DNA from: Angustibacter sp049994355 | GTDB lineage: Bacteria > Actinomycetota > Actinomycetes > Actinomycetales > Angustibacteraceae | NCBI RefSeq assembly: GCF_049994355.1 | Contig: NZ_CP188257.1 | Coordinates: 4,216,001-4,280,000, forward strand | DNA length: 64,000 nt | Direction of reading: 5' to 3' | Shown: positions 1-9,058 of the stretch, piece after piece | How the letters are laid out: the number at the start of each line of letters is the position of its first letter | Position numbering within the stretch: position 1 is the first letter of the stretch | The notes under the pieces: model-generated | The model's database searches: none | What the model saw: the letters and a program-made list of their open reading frames with translations, nothing else | Told to the model about the DNA's origin: nothing | Position numbers and translations under genes: made by a program

Positions 1-344
1 GCCACACACCACCCGACCAAGACCATCGCCAGGGCTGGGGCGAGTGCCACAGTCAGGATGCCGACCGTGCCCCCGAGGAGCCCTATGAGCAGCCAAGGAC
101 GGCGCCTACCGAGCCGAGACGTCGTGCGATCGCTCAGTCTCCCGAAGAACGGGTTGGCGAGCATCGACAAGAGGGCGCCAACCCCCACCACCAGAGCCAG
201 CGCCTGCGGCGCGCGGTCCGCGCCGACGAGGTCCTTCACCTTCAACGGAAGGGTGACGATTGCCGGTGCCAGGAACAGCATGGACGTGCTGGCGGAGGCC
301 AAGGCGTACCGGGCGACGAACCCTGGACCAACCCGACCTGGCAC
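1..344 (-). CDS. MFS transporter, N-terminal part (runs off left edge)
   Basis: Reading the minus strand from about 344 gives an uninterrupted frame with a typical major facilitator N-terminus. A first membrane helix (around MLFLAPAIVTLPL) is followed by a second helix and then the MFS loop 2-3 signature region (FFGRLSDRTTSRLGRRRPW), with helix 3 beginning before the edge. The GTG at 344-342 is preferred because AGGA lies about 8 nt upstream. An in-frame ATG at 383-381 would add 13 residues but has no clear ribosome-binding site. The C-terminal three quarters lie outside the window and the substrate cannot be told. The loop sequence resembles sugar/cation symporter-like MFS members, which is inference only. 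It is transcribed divergently from the LuxR regulator at 447. Confidence 0.75.
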   Translation of the reverse strand, partial: MPGRVGPGFVARYALASASTSMLFLAPAIVTLPLKVKDLVGADRAPQALALVVGVGALLSMLANPFFGRLSDRTTSRLGRRRPWLLIGLLGGTVGILTVALAPALAMVLVGWCV

Positions 345-446
345 TGCGCTTGTCCTATCGCGTCGACGGCAACTCCTGCACATGACCGGGCCGCTGCTGG
401 GTGGCGAATCAGAGCGCCACCACAGTGTCGCCCCTACGCTGGCAGG

Positions 447-3293
447 ATGCCGGTGCTGGGCACGAAGCTGCATCTGCCGACCCCACGGCGACAGCTCGTG
501 GCCCGAACCCGTCTCACCGACTCGCTGCAGTCGGCACCTGGTTCGATGCCGCGGCTCGTCCTGGTCGCCGCCCCGGCCGGGTTCGGCAAGACCACCCTGA
601 TGACCCAATGGCTCGTCGCACAGTCGTCGCACGGGCTCGGTCCGGTCGCACCGGTGGCGGTGGCCTGGCTCTCCCTGGACGCGGCGGACTCCGACGTGAC
701 CCGCTTCCTCACCCACGTGGTCGCTGCCCTGCAGAACGCCCACCCCGACGTCGCCGACGAGATCGGCAAGGAGCTCGGCGCGGATGCGCTCACTCTGCTC
801 GAGGCGGCCCGCGGACAGTCCGCCGAACCGGCCCTGATCAGCCTGGTGAACGACCTGGACACCCTCGTCGGCGCAACGGTCGTGGCACTGGACGACTACC
901 ACCTCATCGACTCGTCAGCCGTCCATGACGCCGTGATCTTCCTGCTGGACCACCTGCCGGCCCACGTCACCCTCGCCATCACCACCCGTGCTGACCCGCC
1001 GCTGCCACTGGCCCGCCTGCGCGGCCGTGGTGAGCTCATCGAGGTCCGGGCCAGCGACCTGCGCTTCACTACCGACGAGGCCGAGGAGTTTCTCAACCAG
1101 GTGATGGGACTCGATCTGGACCAACCTCTCGTCGAGGCTCTCGAGGCCAGGACCGAGGGTTGGGCCGCCGGCTTGCAGCTGGCCGCCCTGTCGGCCCGGA
1201 CCCGCGCGGGTGCCGACGACCGGCAGGCAGTCAGTGCCTTCGTCGAGGCGTTCACCGGCAGCCACCGGTTCGTCCTGGACTACCTGGTCGAGGAGGTCTT
1301 GGCCGGGGTGCCTGATGACACCCGAGCGTTTCTGCTGGTCACCTGCGTGCTCGAGCAGATGTCCGGACCGCTCTGCGACGCGCTCACCGGCCGCCACGAC
1401 GGTCACCAGACCCTCCAGGAGCTGGACCGCAGCAACCTGTTCGTGGTCCCGCTCGACGACCGCCGTGAGTGGTACCGCTACCACCACCTGTTCAGAGACG
1501 TGCTTCGCGCCCGCCTGCTGGCCGAACAGCCCGAGCAGGCGCCCGCGCTGCACCAGGCGGCGGCCGACTGGTACGCCGGGCACCACCTCATGGAGGACGC
1601 GGTGCGGCACGCGCTGGCGGGCGGCGACCACGACCGCGCCGCGTACCTGATGGAGTCAGCGCTGCCAGAGCTGCGCCGGACCCGGCAGGACCACGTGCTG
1701 CTGGGGTGGATGCGGTCGATACCTGATGCGGTGGTGAGCGGGCGCCCGGTGCTGAGCATCCTGGCCGCCTGGTCGAGCATGATCGCCGGCGACCTGGACG
1801 CCATGCAGGACTGGCTCGACGATGCCGAGGCCGCCCTGGCCGCCGCCGACGTCGACCCAGGGGTCGCCGCGGCGTGGGCCGACACAGAGGACCTGCGAAC
1901 GGCGCCGGCGACGTTGTGGGTGTACCGGGCCGCGCTCGCGCAGGCACGCGGCGATGTCCAGGCGACGATGCGCCACGCGCGAAGGGCGCGGAAGCTCGCC
2001 GGCCCTGACGACCACTTCGTGCACGGCGGCGCGTCCGGATTCCTCGGCCTCGCCGCCTGGGCCGCCGGCGACGTCGAGGAGGCCCTCGCCACGTTCTCGG
2101 ACGCCGTCCGCAGCCTGCACGCGGCAGGGAACTTCGTCGACGCGCTGGATGCCACCGTGATGCTCGGCGACATGTGGATGACGGCAGGACGTCCCGACCA
2201 GGCACGCGCGCTGCACGAGCAGGCGCTGGCCACGGCCACCAGCCAGGGTGAGCCGTACCCGCGGGCCACCCCGGACCTGCACGTAGGCCTCGCCGAGCTG
2301 GCCTGTCAGCGCAACGACCTGGAGGCCGCGCAGGCACATCTGGAGACAGCCAGAGTGCTCGGCGAGCGCGGTTCCATCACCGAGAACCGGCACCGCTGGT
2401 ACCTGGCCACGGCACAGGCCCACGCCAGTGCCGGTGAGCACGGCGACGTGGACCAGCTGCTCGACCGGGCCGAGTCGCTCTATCGGCCAGGGTCCTACCC
2501 CGACGTCCGACCTATCCGTGCCCTGAGAGCCAGGTTGCACGTGATGGCTGGAGACCTGCAGGCGGCCGAGTTGTGGGCCGCCGACCACCAGAGCTCGGCG
2601 GAGGCCGTGGAGTTCCTGTCCGAGTATGACCAGCTCACCCTCGTCCGGGTCCAGCTCGCCCGCCACGGTTCCAGCTCGCCAACGGCTGAGGGCGACCCGG
2701 GCGACCATGGCGGCGAGGGCGACCCGGCCGTCCTCGGCGAGGCGCTGTCGCTGCTGGCCCGCTTCGAGGACGCCGCGCGGCCAGCACGGGCAGGCAGTCT
2801 GCTGGAGATCGGCGTTCTCCGCGCCCTGGCCCACGACGCCCGCGGCCAGCGGGCACAGGCGTTGGCCGAGCTGGACCGAGCCCTGAGCGGCGCCCCTGAC
2901 CCGAACAGCTACGTTCGGTTGTTCCTCGACGAGGGCGAGCCGATGCTCGCTCTGCTACGGGCCGCTGCGGCGGAGCAGGGCCGGACGTCCGACGTGCTCC
3001 GCGATCAAGCGCGCCGACTCCTCGATTCCGCCGACAGGGTCGATCAGCCCGCCGAGGGCCTCCTCACAGCGGTCTCGGGCGGAGGACGCGGGCGACTGCC
3101 AGACCCCCTCAGCGAACGAGAGGTCGAGGTCCTGCGCCTGCTCGACAGCGCGCTGACCGGCCCCGAGATCGCAGGTCAGCTCTACGTATCGCTGAACACC
3201 TTCCGCACCCACACCAAGCGGATCTTCACCAAGCTCGACGTCACCAGTCGGGCTGCCGCCGTGCACCGTGGCCGCGAGCTGAATCTCCTGTAG
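447..3293 (+). CDS. LuxR-family LAL/MalT-type ATP-dependent regulator
   Basis: A 948-residue regulator of the MalT type. The N-terminal STAND ATPase has its Walker A at residues 42-50 (APAGFGKTT) and a Walker B-like VALDDYHLI near 150. A long Ala/Leu-rich helical-repeat sensor region follows, and a C-terminal LuxR/GerE HTH starts at LSEREVEVLRLL with the recognition helix around LNTFRTHTKRIF. Family members bind ATP and an inducer, oligomerise, and activate promoters. The inducer here is unknown. The start is the ATG after GGCAGG. It is followed on the same strand by three overlapping genes (3402-5670), which are the obvious candidates for its control. An MFS gene is divergent upstream. Confidence 0.9.
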   Translation: MPVLGTKLHLPTPRRQLVARTRLTDSLQSAPGSMPRLVLVAAPAGFGKTTLMTQWLVAQSSHGLGPVAPVAVAWLSLDAADSDVTRFLTHVVAALQNAHPDVADEIGKELGADALTLLEAARGQSAEPALISLVNDLDTLVGATVVALDDYHLIDSSAVHDAVIFLLDHLPAHVTLAITTRADPPLPLARLRGRGELIEVRASDLRFTTDEAEEFLNQVMGLDLDQPLVEALEARTEGWAAGLQLAALSARTRAGADDRQAVSAFVEAFTGSHRFVLDYLVEEVLAGVPDDTRAFLLVTCVLEQMSGPLCDALTGRHDGHQTLQELDRSNLFVVPLDDRREWYRYHHLFRDVLRARLLAEQPEQAPALHQAAADWYAGHHLMEDAVRHALAGGDHDRAAYLMESALPELRRTRQDHVLLGWMRSIPDAVVSGRPVLSILAAWSSMIAGDLDAMQDWLDDAEAALAAADVDPGVAAAWADTEDLRTAPATLWVYRAALAQARGDVQATMRHARRARKLAGPDDHFVHGGASGFLGLAAWAAGDVEEALATFSDAVRSLHAAGNFVDALDATVMLGDMWMTAGRPDQARALHEQALATATSQGEPYPRATPDLHVGLAELACQRNDLEAAQAHLETARVLGERGSITENRHRWYLATAQAHASAGEHGDVDQLLDRAESLYRPGSYPDVRPIRALRARLHVMAGDLQAAELWAADHQSSAEAVEFLSEYDQLTLVRVQLARHGSSSPTAEGDPGDHGGEGDPAVLGEALSLLARFEDAARPARAGSLLEIGVLRALAHDARGQRAQALAELDRALSGAPDPNSYVRLFLDEGEPMLALLRAAAAEQGRTSDVLRDQARRLLDSADRVDQPAEGLLTAVSGGGRGRLPDPLSEREVEVLRLLDSALTGPEIAGQLYVSLNTFRTHTKRIFTKLDVTSRAAAVHRGRELNLL

Positions 3294-3401
3294 TCACATC
3301 GCCAATCACCACATCTGGTGACGCCCGGTCCCCAGCGCGCGCCATACGTTCCGGACATCGGCACGGCACACGCGCCGAACCACCGGAAGAGGAGTCAGAC
3401 A

Positions 3402-4085
3402 ATGACCATCACGCCCGCCAGCCTCACCCGAGCCGCAGGCGCCGCTGCCGCCGCTGCCGGGGCGATCTTCATCGGAGTGCAGATCGGCCACCCACAGCTG
3501 AACGCGACCTCCGTCGTCACGACCAACGTGGAAGTCCGGGACACCCTGAAGGTGGTGATGGCCGCTTTGGCACTGGTCGGGATTACCGGCATGTACCTGA
3601 GCCAGGTGCGGCGCAACGGCCGACTCGGCCTGCTGGGCTACCTGCTGCTCAGCGTGTTCTACCTGATCAGCCTGGGCACCTCGTTCGTGGCAGCCTTCGT
3701 CCTGCCCTCCATCGCCGAGACCAGCACCCGCTACGTCAACGACGTCACCGCGATCGCCACCAGCCGGTCCTCCACCGGTGACATCGGGACCCTGCACACG
3801 GTGTTCCAGGTACAAGGCTTCGGCTACCTCGCCGGAGGCCTGATCTTCGGCATCGCCCTGTACCGGGCTGGCGTCCTGGCGCGCTGGGCGACCGTCCTGC
3901 TCGCTGTCGGCGGCGTCGTCACCGTCGCTCTGTCCGTGATGCCGGACGCCTTCTTCCGGCTGCTCGCGTTCCCCAACGGCATCGCCATGATCGGCCTCGG
4001 TGTCTCGCTGTGGCGCTCGACACGACAGGCCACGGTCCCGGCAACGGCGAGCGTCGAGCCGGCCCTGGAAGCACCGGTCCGATGA
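3402..4085 (+). CDS. Polytopic membrane protein of unknown function
   Basis: A 227-residue integral membrane protein with about six hydrophobic helices (roughly residues 9-28, 45-66, 75-100, 130-150, 158-178, 182-200). It is loosely like DUF4386-type proteins that often follow LuxR/MalT regulators in actinobacteria, but no catalytic motif is visible and the family is not certain. The start ATG at 3402 has a strong GAGGAG ribosome-binding site 7 nt upstream, so the longer in-frame reading from 3318 is rejected. Its stop overlaps the next start (ATGA at 4082-4085), indicating translational coupling with the DUF2306 gene. Architecture is similar to the membrane protein at 21941. Confidence 0.75.
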   Translation: MTITPASLTRAAGAAAAAAGAIFIGVQIGHPQLNATSVVTTNVEVRDTLKVVMAALALVGITGMYLSQVRRNGRLGLLGYLLLSVFYLISLGTSFVAAFVLPSIAETSTRYVNDVTAIATSRSSTGDIGTLHTVFQVQGFGYLAGGLIFGIALYRAGVLARWATVLLAVGGVVTVALSVMPDAFFRLLAFPNGIAMIGLGVSLWRSTRQATVPATASVEPALEAPVR

Positions 4086-4822
4086 CCCGCCAGCAGGGGC
4101 CGGCCAGCCCGACAGCCGGCCAGGGCCGCGGCGGCTCGGTCCGGCGCGCGGGATGGCCGGTCCCTGCGGGGCTCCTGGCGCTCAGCCTCATCCCGCTCAC
4201 CGCGGGCGCTCTTCGGCTGGTCCAGCTCGCCGGAGGTCCCGAGATCTTCCCCGCGGATGGCAGGTTCGCTGGCTTCCCCGCAGCACTTGTCGTGCACATC
4301 CTGGGTGCCGCGGTGTACGTCCTGGTCGGCGTCGTACAGTTCCTGCCCCGGTTCCGCCGCCGCCACCTGACCTGGCACCGGCGCTCGGGTCGAGTCCTGG
4401 CCGTCGCCGGTTTGCTGGTCGCCGGCTCTGCCCTGTGGTTGACCTTGTTCTACGCACCGCAGCCCGGCACCGGTGACCTGCTGTTCGTCCTGCGGCTGGT
4501 GTTCGTATCCGCGATGGTCGCCAGCCTCGTCCTCGGGGTCACGGCCGCGCGTCGCCGCGACCTCGCCGCGCACCGCGCCTGGATGATCCGCGCCTACGCC
4601 ATCGGCCTCGCTGCGGGCACCCAAGCGTTCACCGATGGCATCGGCGGCGCCGTGTTCGGCACCGGCGTGCTTCGCGGCGACCTCGCCAAGGGCGCAGGCT
4701 GGGTCATCAACCTCGCTGTCGCCGAATGGGCCATCCGTCGCGGGACGCCGTCCGGCGGGCGGCGGCGCCCACGTCAGCAACCTGCGAGCCACGAGACCGA
4801 ACCACAAGGGGCACCGGCATGA
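4082..4822 (+). CDS. DUF2306-type membrane protein
   Basis: A 246-residue membrane protein with about seven helices. The pattern LTWHRRSGRVLAVAGLLVAG followed later by AAHRAWMIRAYAIGLAAGTQ matches the DUF2306 family, whose conserved His/Arg-rich loops suggest a haem- or quinone-type membrane protein but whose function is not established. It starts inside the stop of the previous gene (ATGA) and its own stop overlaps the next gene's start in the same way. The three genes therefore form one translationally coupled unit behind the LAL regulator. The C-terminal 25 residues are hydrophilic and Arg/Pro rich. Confidence 0.8.
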   Translation: MTRQQGPASPTAGQGRGGSVRRAGWPVPAGLLALSLIPLTAGALRLVQLAGGPEIFPADGRFAGFPAALVVHILGAAVYVLVGVVQFLPRFRRRHLTWHRRSGRVLAVAGLLVAGSALWLTLFYAPQPGTGDLLFVLRLVFVSAMVASLVLGVTAARRRDLAAHRAWMIRAYAIGLAAGTQAFTDGIGGAVFGTGVLRGDLAKGAGWVINLAVAEWAIRRGTPSGGRRRPRQQPASHETEPQGAPA

Positions 4823-5670
4823 CCGCCATGCCCACGGCATACGAGCTCCGGGTAGTGGGCCACCTCGACGACCGCTGGGCGAACTGGTTCGGCGAGGTCA
4901 CCCTCACCCGCAACGGCGACGGCACCACGACCCTGGTTGGCCCGGTGACCGACCAGGCTCACCTGCACGGCATCCTCGCCCGCATCCGAGACCTCGGCGC
5001 GACCCTGCTCTCACTCCAGGCGGGTCAACGCCGCGAGGACATCGCCGCAGGCCACCACAATGGTGAACCGGCAGCCGTCTCACCCGCCCTTGAACATCCA
5101 ATTCGCACCGAGCGGCTCACGATCCGGCCGGCCACGGAGCAGGACGCCGACGCCACCTGGGCGTTCCGGCGCCTCGCATCGGTCAACGAGTGGTTGACCG
5201 GCGCACCTGCCAACGTCGACGCGTACCGCGCCGTATTCAACGATCCGGCACGCCTGGCGACGACAGCCATCGTCGCGCTCGGCGAACGCGACGACGGAGC
5301 CGGATCGCAGGTAATCGGTGATCTGATGCTCAAGCGCGAAGATGCCTGGGCCCAGATCGAGGTCACGGGAGTCGCGCGGGGGACGCAGGCCGAGGTTGGC
5401 TGGGTTCTGGATCCCACCTACAGCGGTCGTGGATACGCCACCGAAGCCGTTCGAGCACTTTTCCGCTACTGCTTCGAGGACCTCGGAGTCCGGCGTTTGG
5501 TCGCGAACTGCTTCCTGGACAACGAGGCTTCCTGGCGGCTCATGGAACGCGTCGGGATGCGCCGCGAAACCCACGCCCAACGGGACTCGCTGCACCGCAC
5601 CGGTCAGTGGCTCGACACCTTCGCCTACGCCATCCTTGCCGAGGAATGGGCGGCATCAACGACCTCCTGA
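4819..5670 (+). CDS. GNAT acetyltransferase with N-terminal accessory domain
   Basis: A 283-residue two-part protein. Residues 1-75 match a small domain often found as a free-standing actinobacterial protein of unknown function (YELRVVGHLDDRWANWFG, then a short helix ending ARIRDLGATLLSL). From about residue 97 there is a RimJ/RimL-type GNAT N-acetyltransferase, with the RTERLTIRPATEQDAD strand and acetyl-CoA motif A in VLDPTYSGRGYATEAVRALF. The GNAT part transfers acetyl from acetyl-CoA to an amine. The substrate is unknown. The start ATG at 4819 overlaps the previous stop, and no frameshift separates the two domains, so this is a genuine fusion. It is the last gene of the operon starting at 3402. 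Confidence 0.85.
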   Translation: MTAMPTAYELRVVGHLDDRWANWFGEVTLTRNGDGTTTLVGPVTDQAHLHGILARIRDLGATLLSLQAGQRREDIAAGHHNGEPAAVSPALEHPIRTERLTIRPATEQDADATWAFRRLASVNEWLTGAPANVDAYRAVFNDPARLATTAIVALGERDDGAGSQVIGDLMLKREDAWAQIEVTGVARGTQAEVGWVLDPTYSGRGYATEAVRALFRYCFEDLGVRRLVANCFLDNEASWRLMERVGMRRETHAQRDSLHRTGQWLDTFAYAILAEEWAASTTS

Positions 5671-5772
5671 TGACGCATCCTCACCCTCTTGCGGACAATG
5701 TCGTTTACTGCTCAACTATATATCTCGAGGCTTTTGCCATGGATTGCGAGGGAGCAGAGATGAGCGGAGACG

Positions 5773-6180
5773 ATGCGCGTCGAGGTCACGATCCAGACGG
5801 CCAGCATCAAGACACACAACGAGATCCGCGACAACGACCTACGCTCCTCGAACTTCTTGGAGGCGGACACCTTTCCCGTCATCACGTTCACGAGCACCCG
5901 GATCGAGCCAGCCGGGCAGGACCGCTACACGGTGACCGGCGACCTGACAATTAAAGGGAACACCCGAGCGGTCTCGTTGCAGATGACCAGGCTCGGGGAG
6001 TTCAACGACCCGATGATGGGCCACCGAATCGGCTACAGCGGAAGCGCAAAGATCAACCGCAAAGACTTCGGTCTCACCTTCAACCCGGTGCTGGACGGGC
6101 GATTCGTCGTCAGCGACGAGATCAACATCATGTTGGAAGGCGAATTGGTCGAACAAGCCGAACAGGCCACGGCCGAGTGA
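5773..6180 (+). CDS. YceI-like lipocalin protein, N-terminally truncated
   Basis: 135 residues matching the C-terminal three quarters of the YceI family (beta-barrel binding an isoprenoid-like lipid). It has the EVTIQTASIKTHNEIRDNDL strand, the TFPVITFTST strand, the TGDLTIKGNTRAVSLQ strand and the FGLTFNPVLDGRFVVSDEI end. The usual first 45-50 residues (the DxxHSxxxFxxxH region) are absent, and the roughly 100 bp upstream contains no alternative frame able to supply them. GGAG lies 5 nt before the ATG, so it could still be translated, but it is probably a 5'-deleted gene. An AT-rich patch (TATATATCTCGA, near 5718-5729) upstream is unlike its surroundings and may mark a junction or a promoter. 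Confidence 0.7.
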   Translation: MRVEVTIQTASIKTHNEIRDNDLRSSNFLEADTFPVITFTSTRIEPAGQDRYTVTGDLTIKGNTRAVSLQMTRLGEFNDPMMGHRIGYSGSAKINRKDFGLTFNPVLDGRFVVSDEINIMLEGELVEQAEQATAE

Positions 6181-6252
6181 CCCCCCGGTCCGCGGGTCGA
6201 CGCCCGCTCGTACAACCGTGCGACCACGGGACGTGTGCGCCCCCGACCACGG

Positions 6253-8751
6253 TCACACCTCTTCGCTCAGATCGTTCACAGTGCGCAGCACCGGCCGACT
6301 CAGCCAGCGTGGATCGCTAGCCGGGGCCGTCGTCTGGACGCTCAACACTCGGGTCTCCCCGGCCAGAAGGGTGAGGTCCTGGTCATCGACCTGCGCCAAC
6401 CCATCCAGCCGGTCGGCCTGCAGAATCAGCCCGCGCACGAGGCTGCGCGCAGTGACGATCACGCGCACACCGCGCACGTCCTGCTCGACGGCGACCGTCG
6501 CCGCGTCCGGCGCGAGCTGCAGGTCCCGGTCCTCCACGAAGAACCACAGGGCCCGCTGACCACCGAGCTCCGCGACCATCACCTCCAGGTCGGGTCGCTC
6601 CGCGTTCGCCACCTCGGCCGGGATGGTCACCCCCAACGTCTGCCCGTCGTGGAGCCGGACCGCCACCGTCGCCTTGGCCAGCACCTCACCGTCCAGGGTT
6701 CGTCGACTGAGCTCGACGGCGCCCTCCCAATCACGTCCCGCATCGTTGACCAGGACGACGGCCAGCAGGCCCTCCCGCGGCTGGATGGTCATCAGCGTCG
6801 GCGCGAACGCGCGCCGGAGGGCGTACCACAGCGGCTTGCGTCGCCCGTCGCCGTCGACCGCCGCCCAGGACGTGACCGGCCAGCAGTCGTTGAGCTGCCA
6901 CACGACTGCTCCTTGGCAGAGTGGGCGAAGCGACCGGAAGTGCTCCAGGCCCAGCTGCACCGCCCGCGCCTGGTTGAGCTGGGTCAGGTAGTGCCAGTCG
7001 TCGGTGTCCCTCGGCTCGGGCAGGTGCGGCGCCATGCCTCGGGCTAGCTTGCCGTTGCCGTCGTCCGCCTTCTGGTGTGCGAGCACGCCTGCGGAGTCGG
7101 GCAGCAGCGGATCGTCGTGCACGGCGCGGGTCAGGGTCGACCAGGTCGGCGGCCCCTGAAAGCCGAACTCGGCGACGAAACGCGGTGTGTAGGAGCGGTA
7201 AGCGCTGTAGTCGAGCTCGTTCCAGACCGTCCAGATGTGCATCGGGCCGTGCGCTGGGTCGTTGGGGTGACGGTCCGGGTCGCCTGAGTACGGGCTGCCC
7301 GGCCAGTACGGGCGCGTGGGGTCGAGCTCGGCGACAATGGCGGGGAGCAGCTCGGAGTAGTAGCCCCACCCCCAGCTGCGGCCGTCGAGCCGGTCCCGCC
7401 ATCCCCAGTCGTGGTAGCCCCAGATGTTCTCGTTGTTGCCGTTCCACATCACCAGGCTGGGGTGTGCCATCAAGCGGACGACGTTCTCCCGCGCCTCTGC
7501 TTCGACCTCACTCGCCAATGGCTCGTCCTCTGGATAGGCGGCACAGGCGAACAGAAAGTCCTGCCAGACCAACAGACCGAGCTCGTCGCAGACCTCGTAG
7601 AACTCGTCGCTCTCGTAGATCCCGCCGCCCCATACGCGGATCAGGTTCACATTGGCGTCCAGAGCCTGAGACAGCCTGTGGCGCAGGCGATCCCGGGTGA
7701 GTCGGCTCGGGAAGCAGTCGTCCGGAATCCAGTTGACGCCGCGGCTGAAGACCTCCCGACCGTTCACGACGAGACCGAAGGACGTGCCGTGCTCGTCTGC
7801 TTCGCTGCGTAGCTGAACCGTGCGGAAGCCGATCCTGCGGACCTGCTCGTCGAGCGGCCGTCCGTCGGCGTCCGCCACGCTGATCTGGAGGTCGTACAGC
7901 GGCTGGTCGCCGAGGTCGTGCGGCCACCACAGCTGGACGGCGGGAATGCTCAGCTCCAGCACTCCCCGAGTGCTCCCGGCTGAGACGGTGGCCGTCGCCT
8001 CGATCCCACCGACCCGTGCGGACAGCGTCAGGTCGACGTTGCGGCCGGCGCGCTCCACGTCGACGTCCACGCGAACCCTGCCTTCTGCGGACGTGTCTGG
8101 CTCAACGGTGACCTGGGGCCGCACGCTCGCCAGGCGGGCTGTCGACCAGCGCTCGAGCCGCACCCCCTTCCAGAGGCCGGCTGTGAGCAGCGTCGGACCC
8201 CAGTCCCAGCCGAAGTTGCACGCCATCTTGCGCACGTACTGAAAGGGTTCGTCGTATGCGCTCGGCCGCGTTCCGACCTGCTTGCGCACCTGCTCTGCAT
8301 AATCGCGCGTCGCGTCGAGGCGCACGGAGAGCCAGTGCTCGCCGGTGGCCAGCAGGTCAGTGACGTCGTACCGGTAAGAGCGGTGCATGTTGCGCGGCTC
8401 GCCCAAGACCTTGTCGTCCAGCATAACCGTCGCCACCGTGTCGACGCCGTCCAGCACCAGGTCGCAGCGATCTGCCTCGCTCGGGCCTGCTTCAAACATG
8501 GTCGTGTAGCGCCAGTCGCTGTCGCCGACCCAGTGCTGTGCGGCCTCGTTCTGGCCTAGGTACGGGTCGTCGAGCAGCCCGGCCGCCATCAGGTCCGTGT
8601 GTACGCACCCTGGCACCGTGGCTGGCAGGCAAGCATCCGGCAGCGCACTCAGGGCGGCAAGAGCCGCGGTCGGAACCGTGGCCGCCGGCCGTGCCAGCAC
8701 GAGCTGCCACCCGTTGTGCCGTACCGATTCCAGACTGGTGATCTCCCGCAT
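6253..8751 (-). CDS. GH2 beta-mannosidase
   Basis: An 832-residue glycoside hydrolase family 2 protein, most like beta-mannosidases, which release terminal beta-mannose from mannan or glycan oligosaccharides. Residues 10-200 form the jelly-roll domain (CNFGWDWGP at 178-186 is characteristic). A beta-sandwich follows, then the TIM barrel from about 310. The acid/base Glu441 lies in WNGNNEN (436-442) and the nucleophile Glu528 in FVAEFGFQG. There is no signal peptide, so it acts in the cytosol on imported oligosaccharides. The start has GGGGAGAG upstream. It lies directly downstream of the stump of a LacI-type regulator, suggesting an ancestral lacI-mannosidase operon now lacking the DNA-binding half of its regulator. 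Confidence 0.93.
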   Translation of the reverse strand: MREITSLESVRHNGWQLVLARPAATVPTAALAALSALPDACLPATVPGCVHTDLMAAGLLDDPYLGQNEAAQHWVGDSDWRYTTMFEAGPSEADRCDLVLDGVDTVATVMLDDKVLGEPRNMHRSYRYDVTDLLATGEHWLSVRLDATRDYAEQVRKQVGTRPSAYDEPFQYVRKMACNFGWDWGPTLLTAGLWKGVRLERWSTARLASVRPQVTVEPDTSAEGRVRVDVDVERAGRNVDLTLSARVGGIEATATVSAGSTRGVLELSIPAVQLWWPHDLGDQPLYDLQISVADADGRPLDEQVRRIGFRTVQLRSEADEHGTSFGLVVNGREVFSRGVNWIPDDCFPSRLTRDRLRHRLSQALDANVNLIRVWGGGIYESDEFYEVCDELGLLVWQDFLFACAAYPEDEPLASEVEAEARENVVRLMAHPSLVMWNGNNENIWGYHDWGWRDRLDGRSWGWGYYSELLPAIVAELDPTRPYWPGSPYSGDPDRHPNDPAHGPMHIWTVWNELDYSAYRSYTPRFVAEFGFQGPPTWSTLTRAVHDDPLLPDSAGVLAHQKADDGNGKLARGMAPHLPEPRDTDDWHYLTQLNQARAVQLGLEHFRSLRPLCQGAVVWQLNDCWPVTSWAAVDGDGRRKPLWYALRRAFAPTLMTIQPREGLLAVVLVNDAGRDWEGAVELSRRTLDGEVLAKATVAVRLHDGQTLGVTIPAEVANAERPDLEVMVAELGGQRALWFFVEDRDLQLAPDAATVAVEQDVRGVRVIVTARSLVRGLILQADRLDGLAQVDDQDLTLLAGETRVLSVQTTAPASDPRWLSRPVLRTVNDLSEEV

Positions 8752-8776
8752 CGTCTCTCCCCTCGATCAACCACTG

Positions 8777-9058
8777 TCAGGACGTGCGGGGTGGAGCGGT
8801 ACTGCCACGCGTGGTGAGCTCGTAAGGCGCGGCCGCGTGCGCCGCCGGCAGCGCGCCGTCCACGGCCTGTAGGAGTCGCTGCGCCGCATGGGCTCCGTAC
8901 GCGCTCACGTCTCGGGACAGCGCGGTCAGCGACGGGTGGATCAGCCGGCACAGCGCGCTGTCGTCCCAGGAGACCATGGACACTTGACCCGGGACGTCGA
9001 TCCCCATCTCCAGCGCCACGCCGAGGCCGATGTCTCCGTGTGCGGGTACGTCAGCTGC
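8777..9058 (-). pseudogene. LacI-family regulator, C-terminal remnant
   Basis: About 90 residues ending at 8777 match the end of the LacI/GalR sugar-binding domain: GDIGLGVALEMGIDVPGQ, then VSMVSWDDSALCRLIHPSLT, then the SRDVSAYGAHAAQRLL helix. The HTH and most of the sensor domain are missing. The homology stops at about 9050-9058, exactly where the haloperoxidase gene (another frame, stop at 9051) begins. The upstream sequence in this frame is not LacI-like. It is 25 bp upstream of the beta-mannosidase start, where a sugar-responsive repressor would be expected. It is best read as a regulator cut by the event that brought in the 9.05-11.2 kb segment. Confidence 0.75.
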
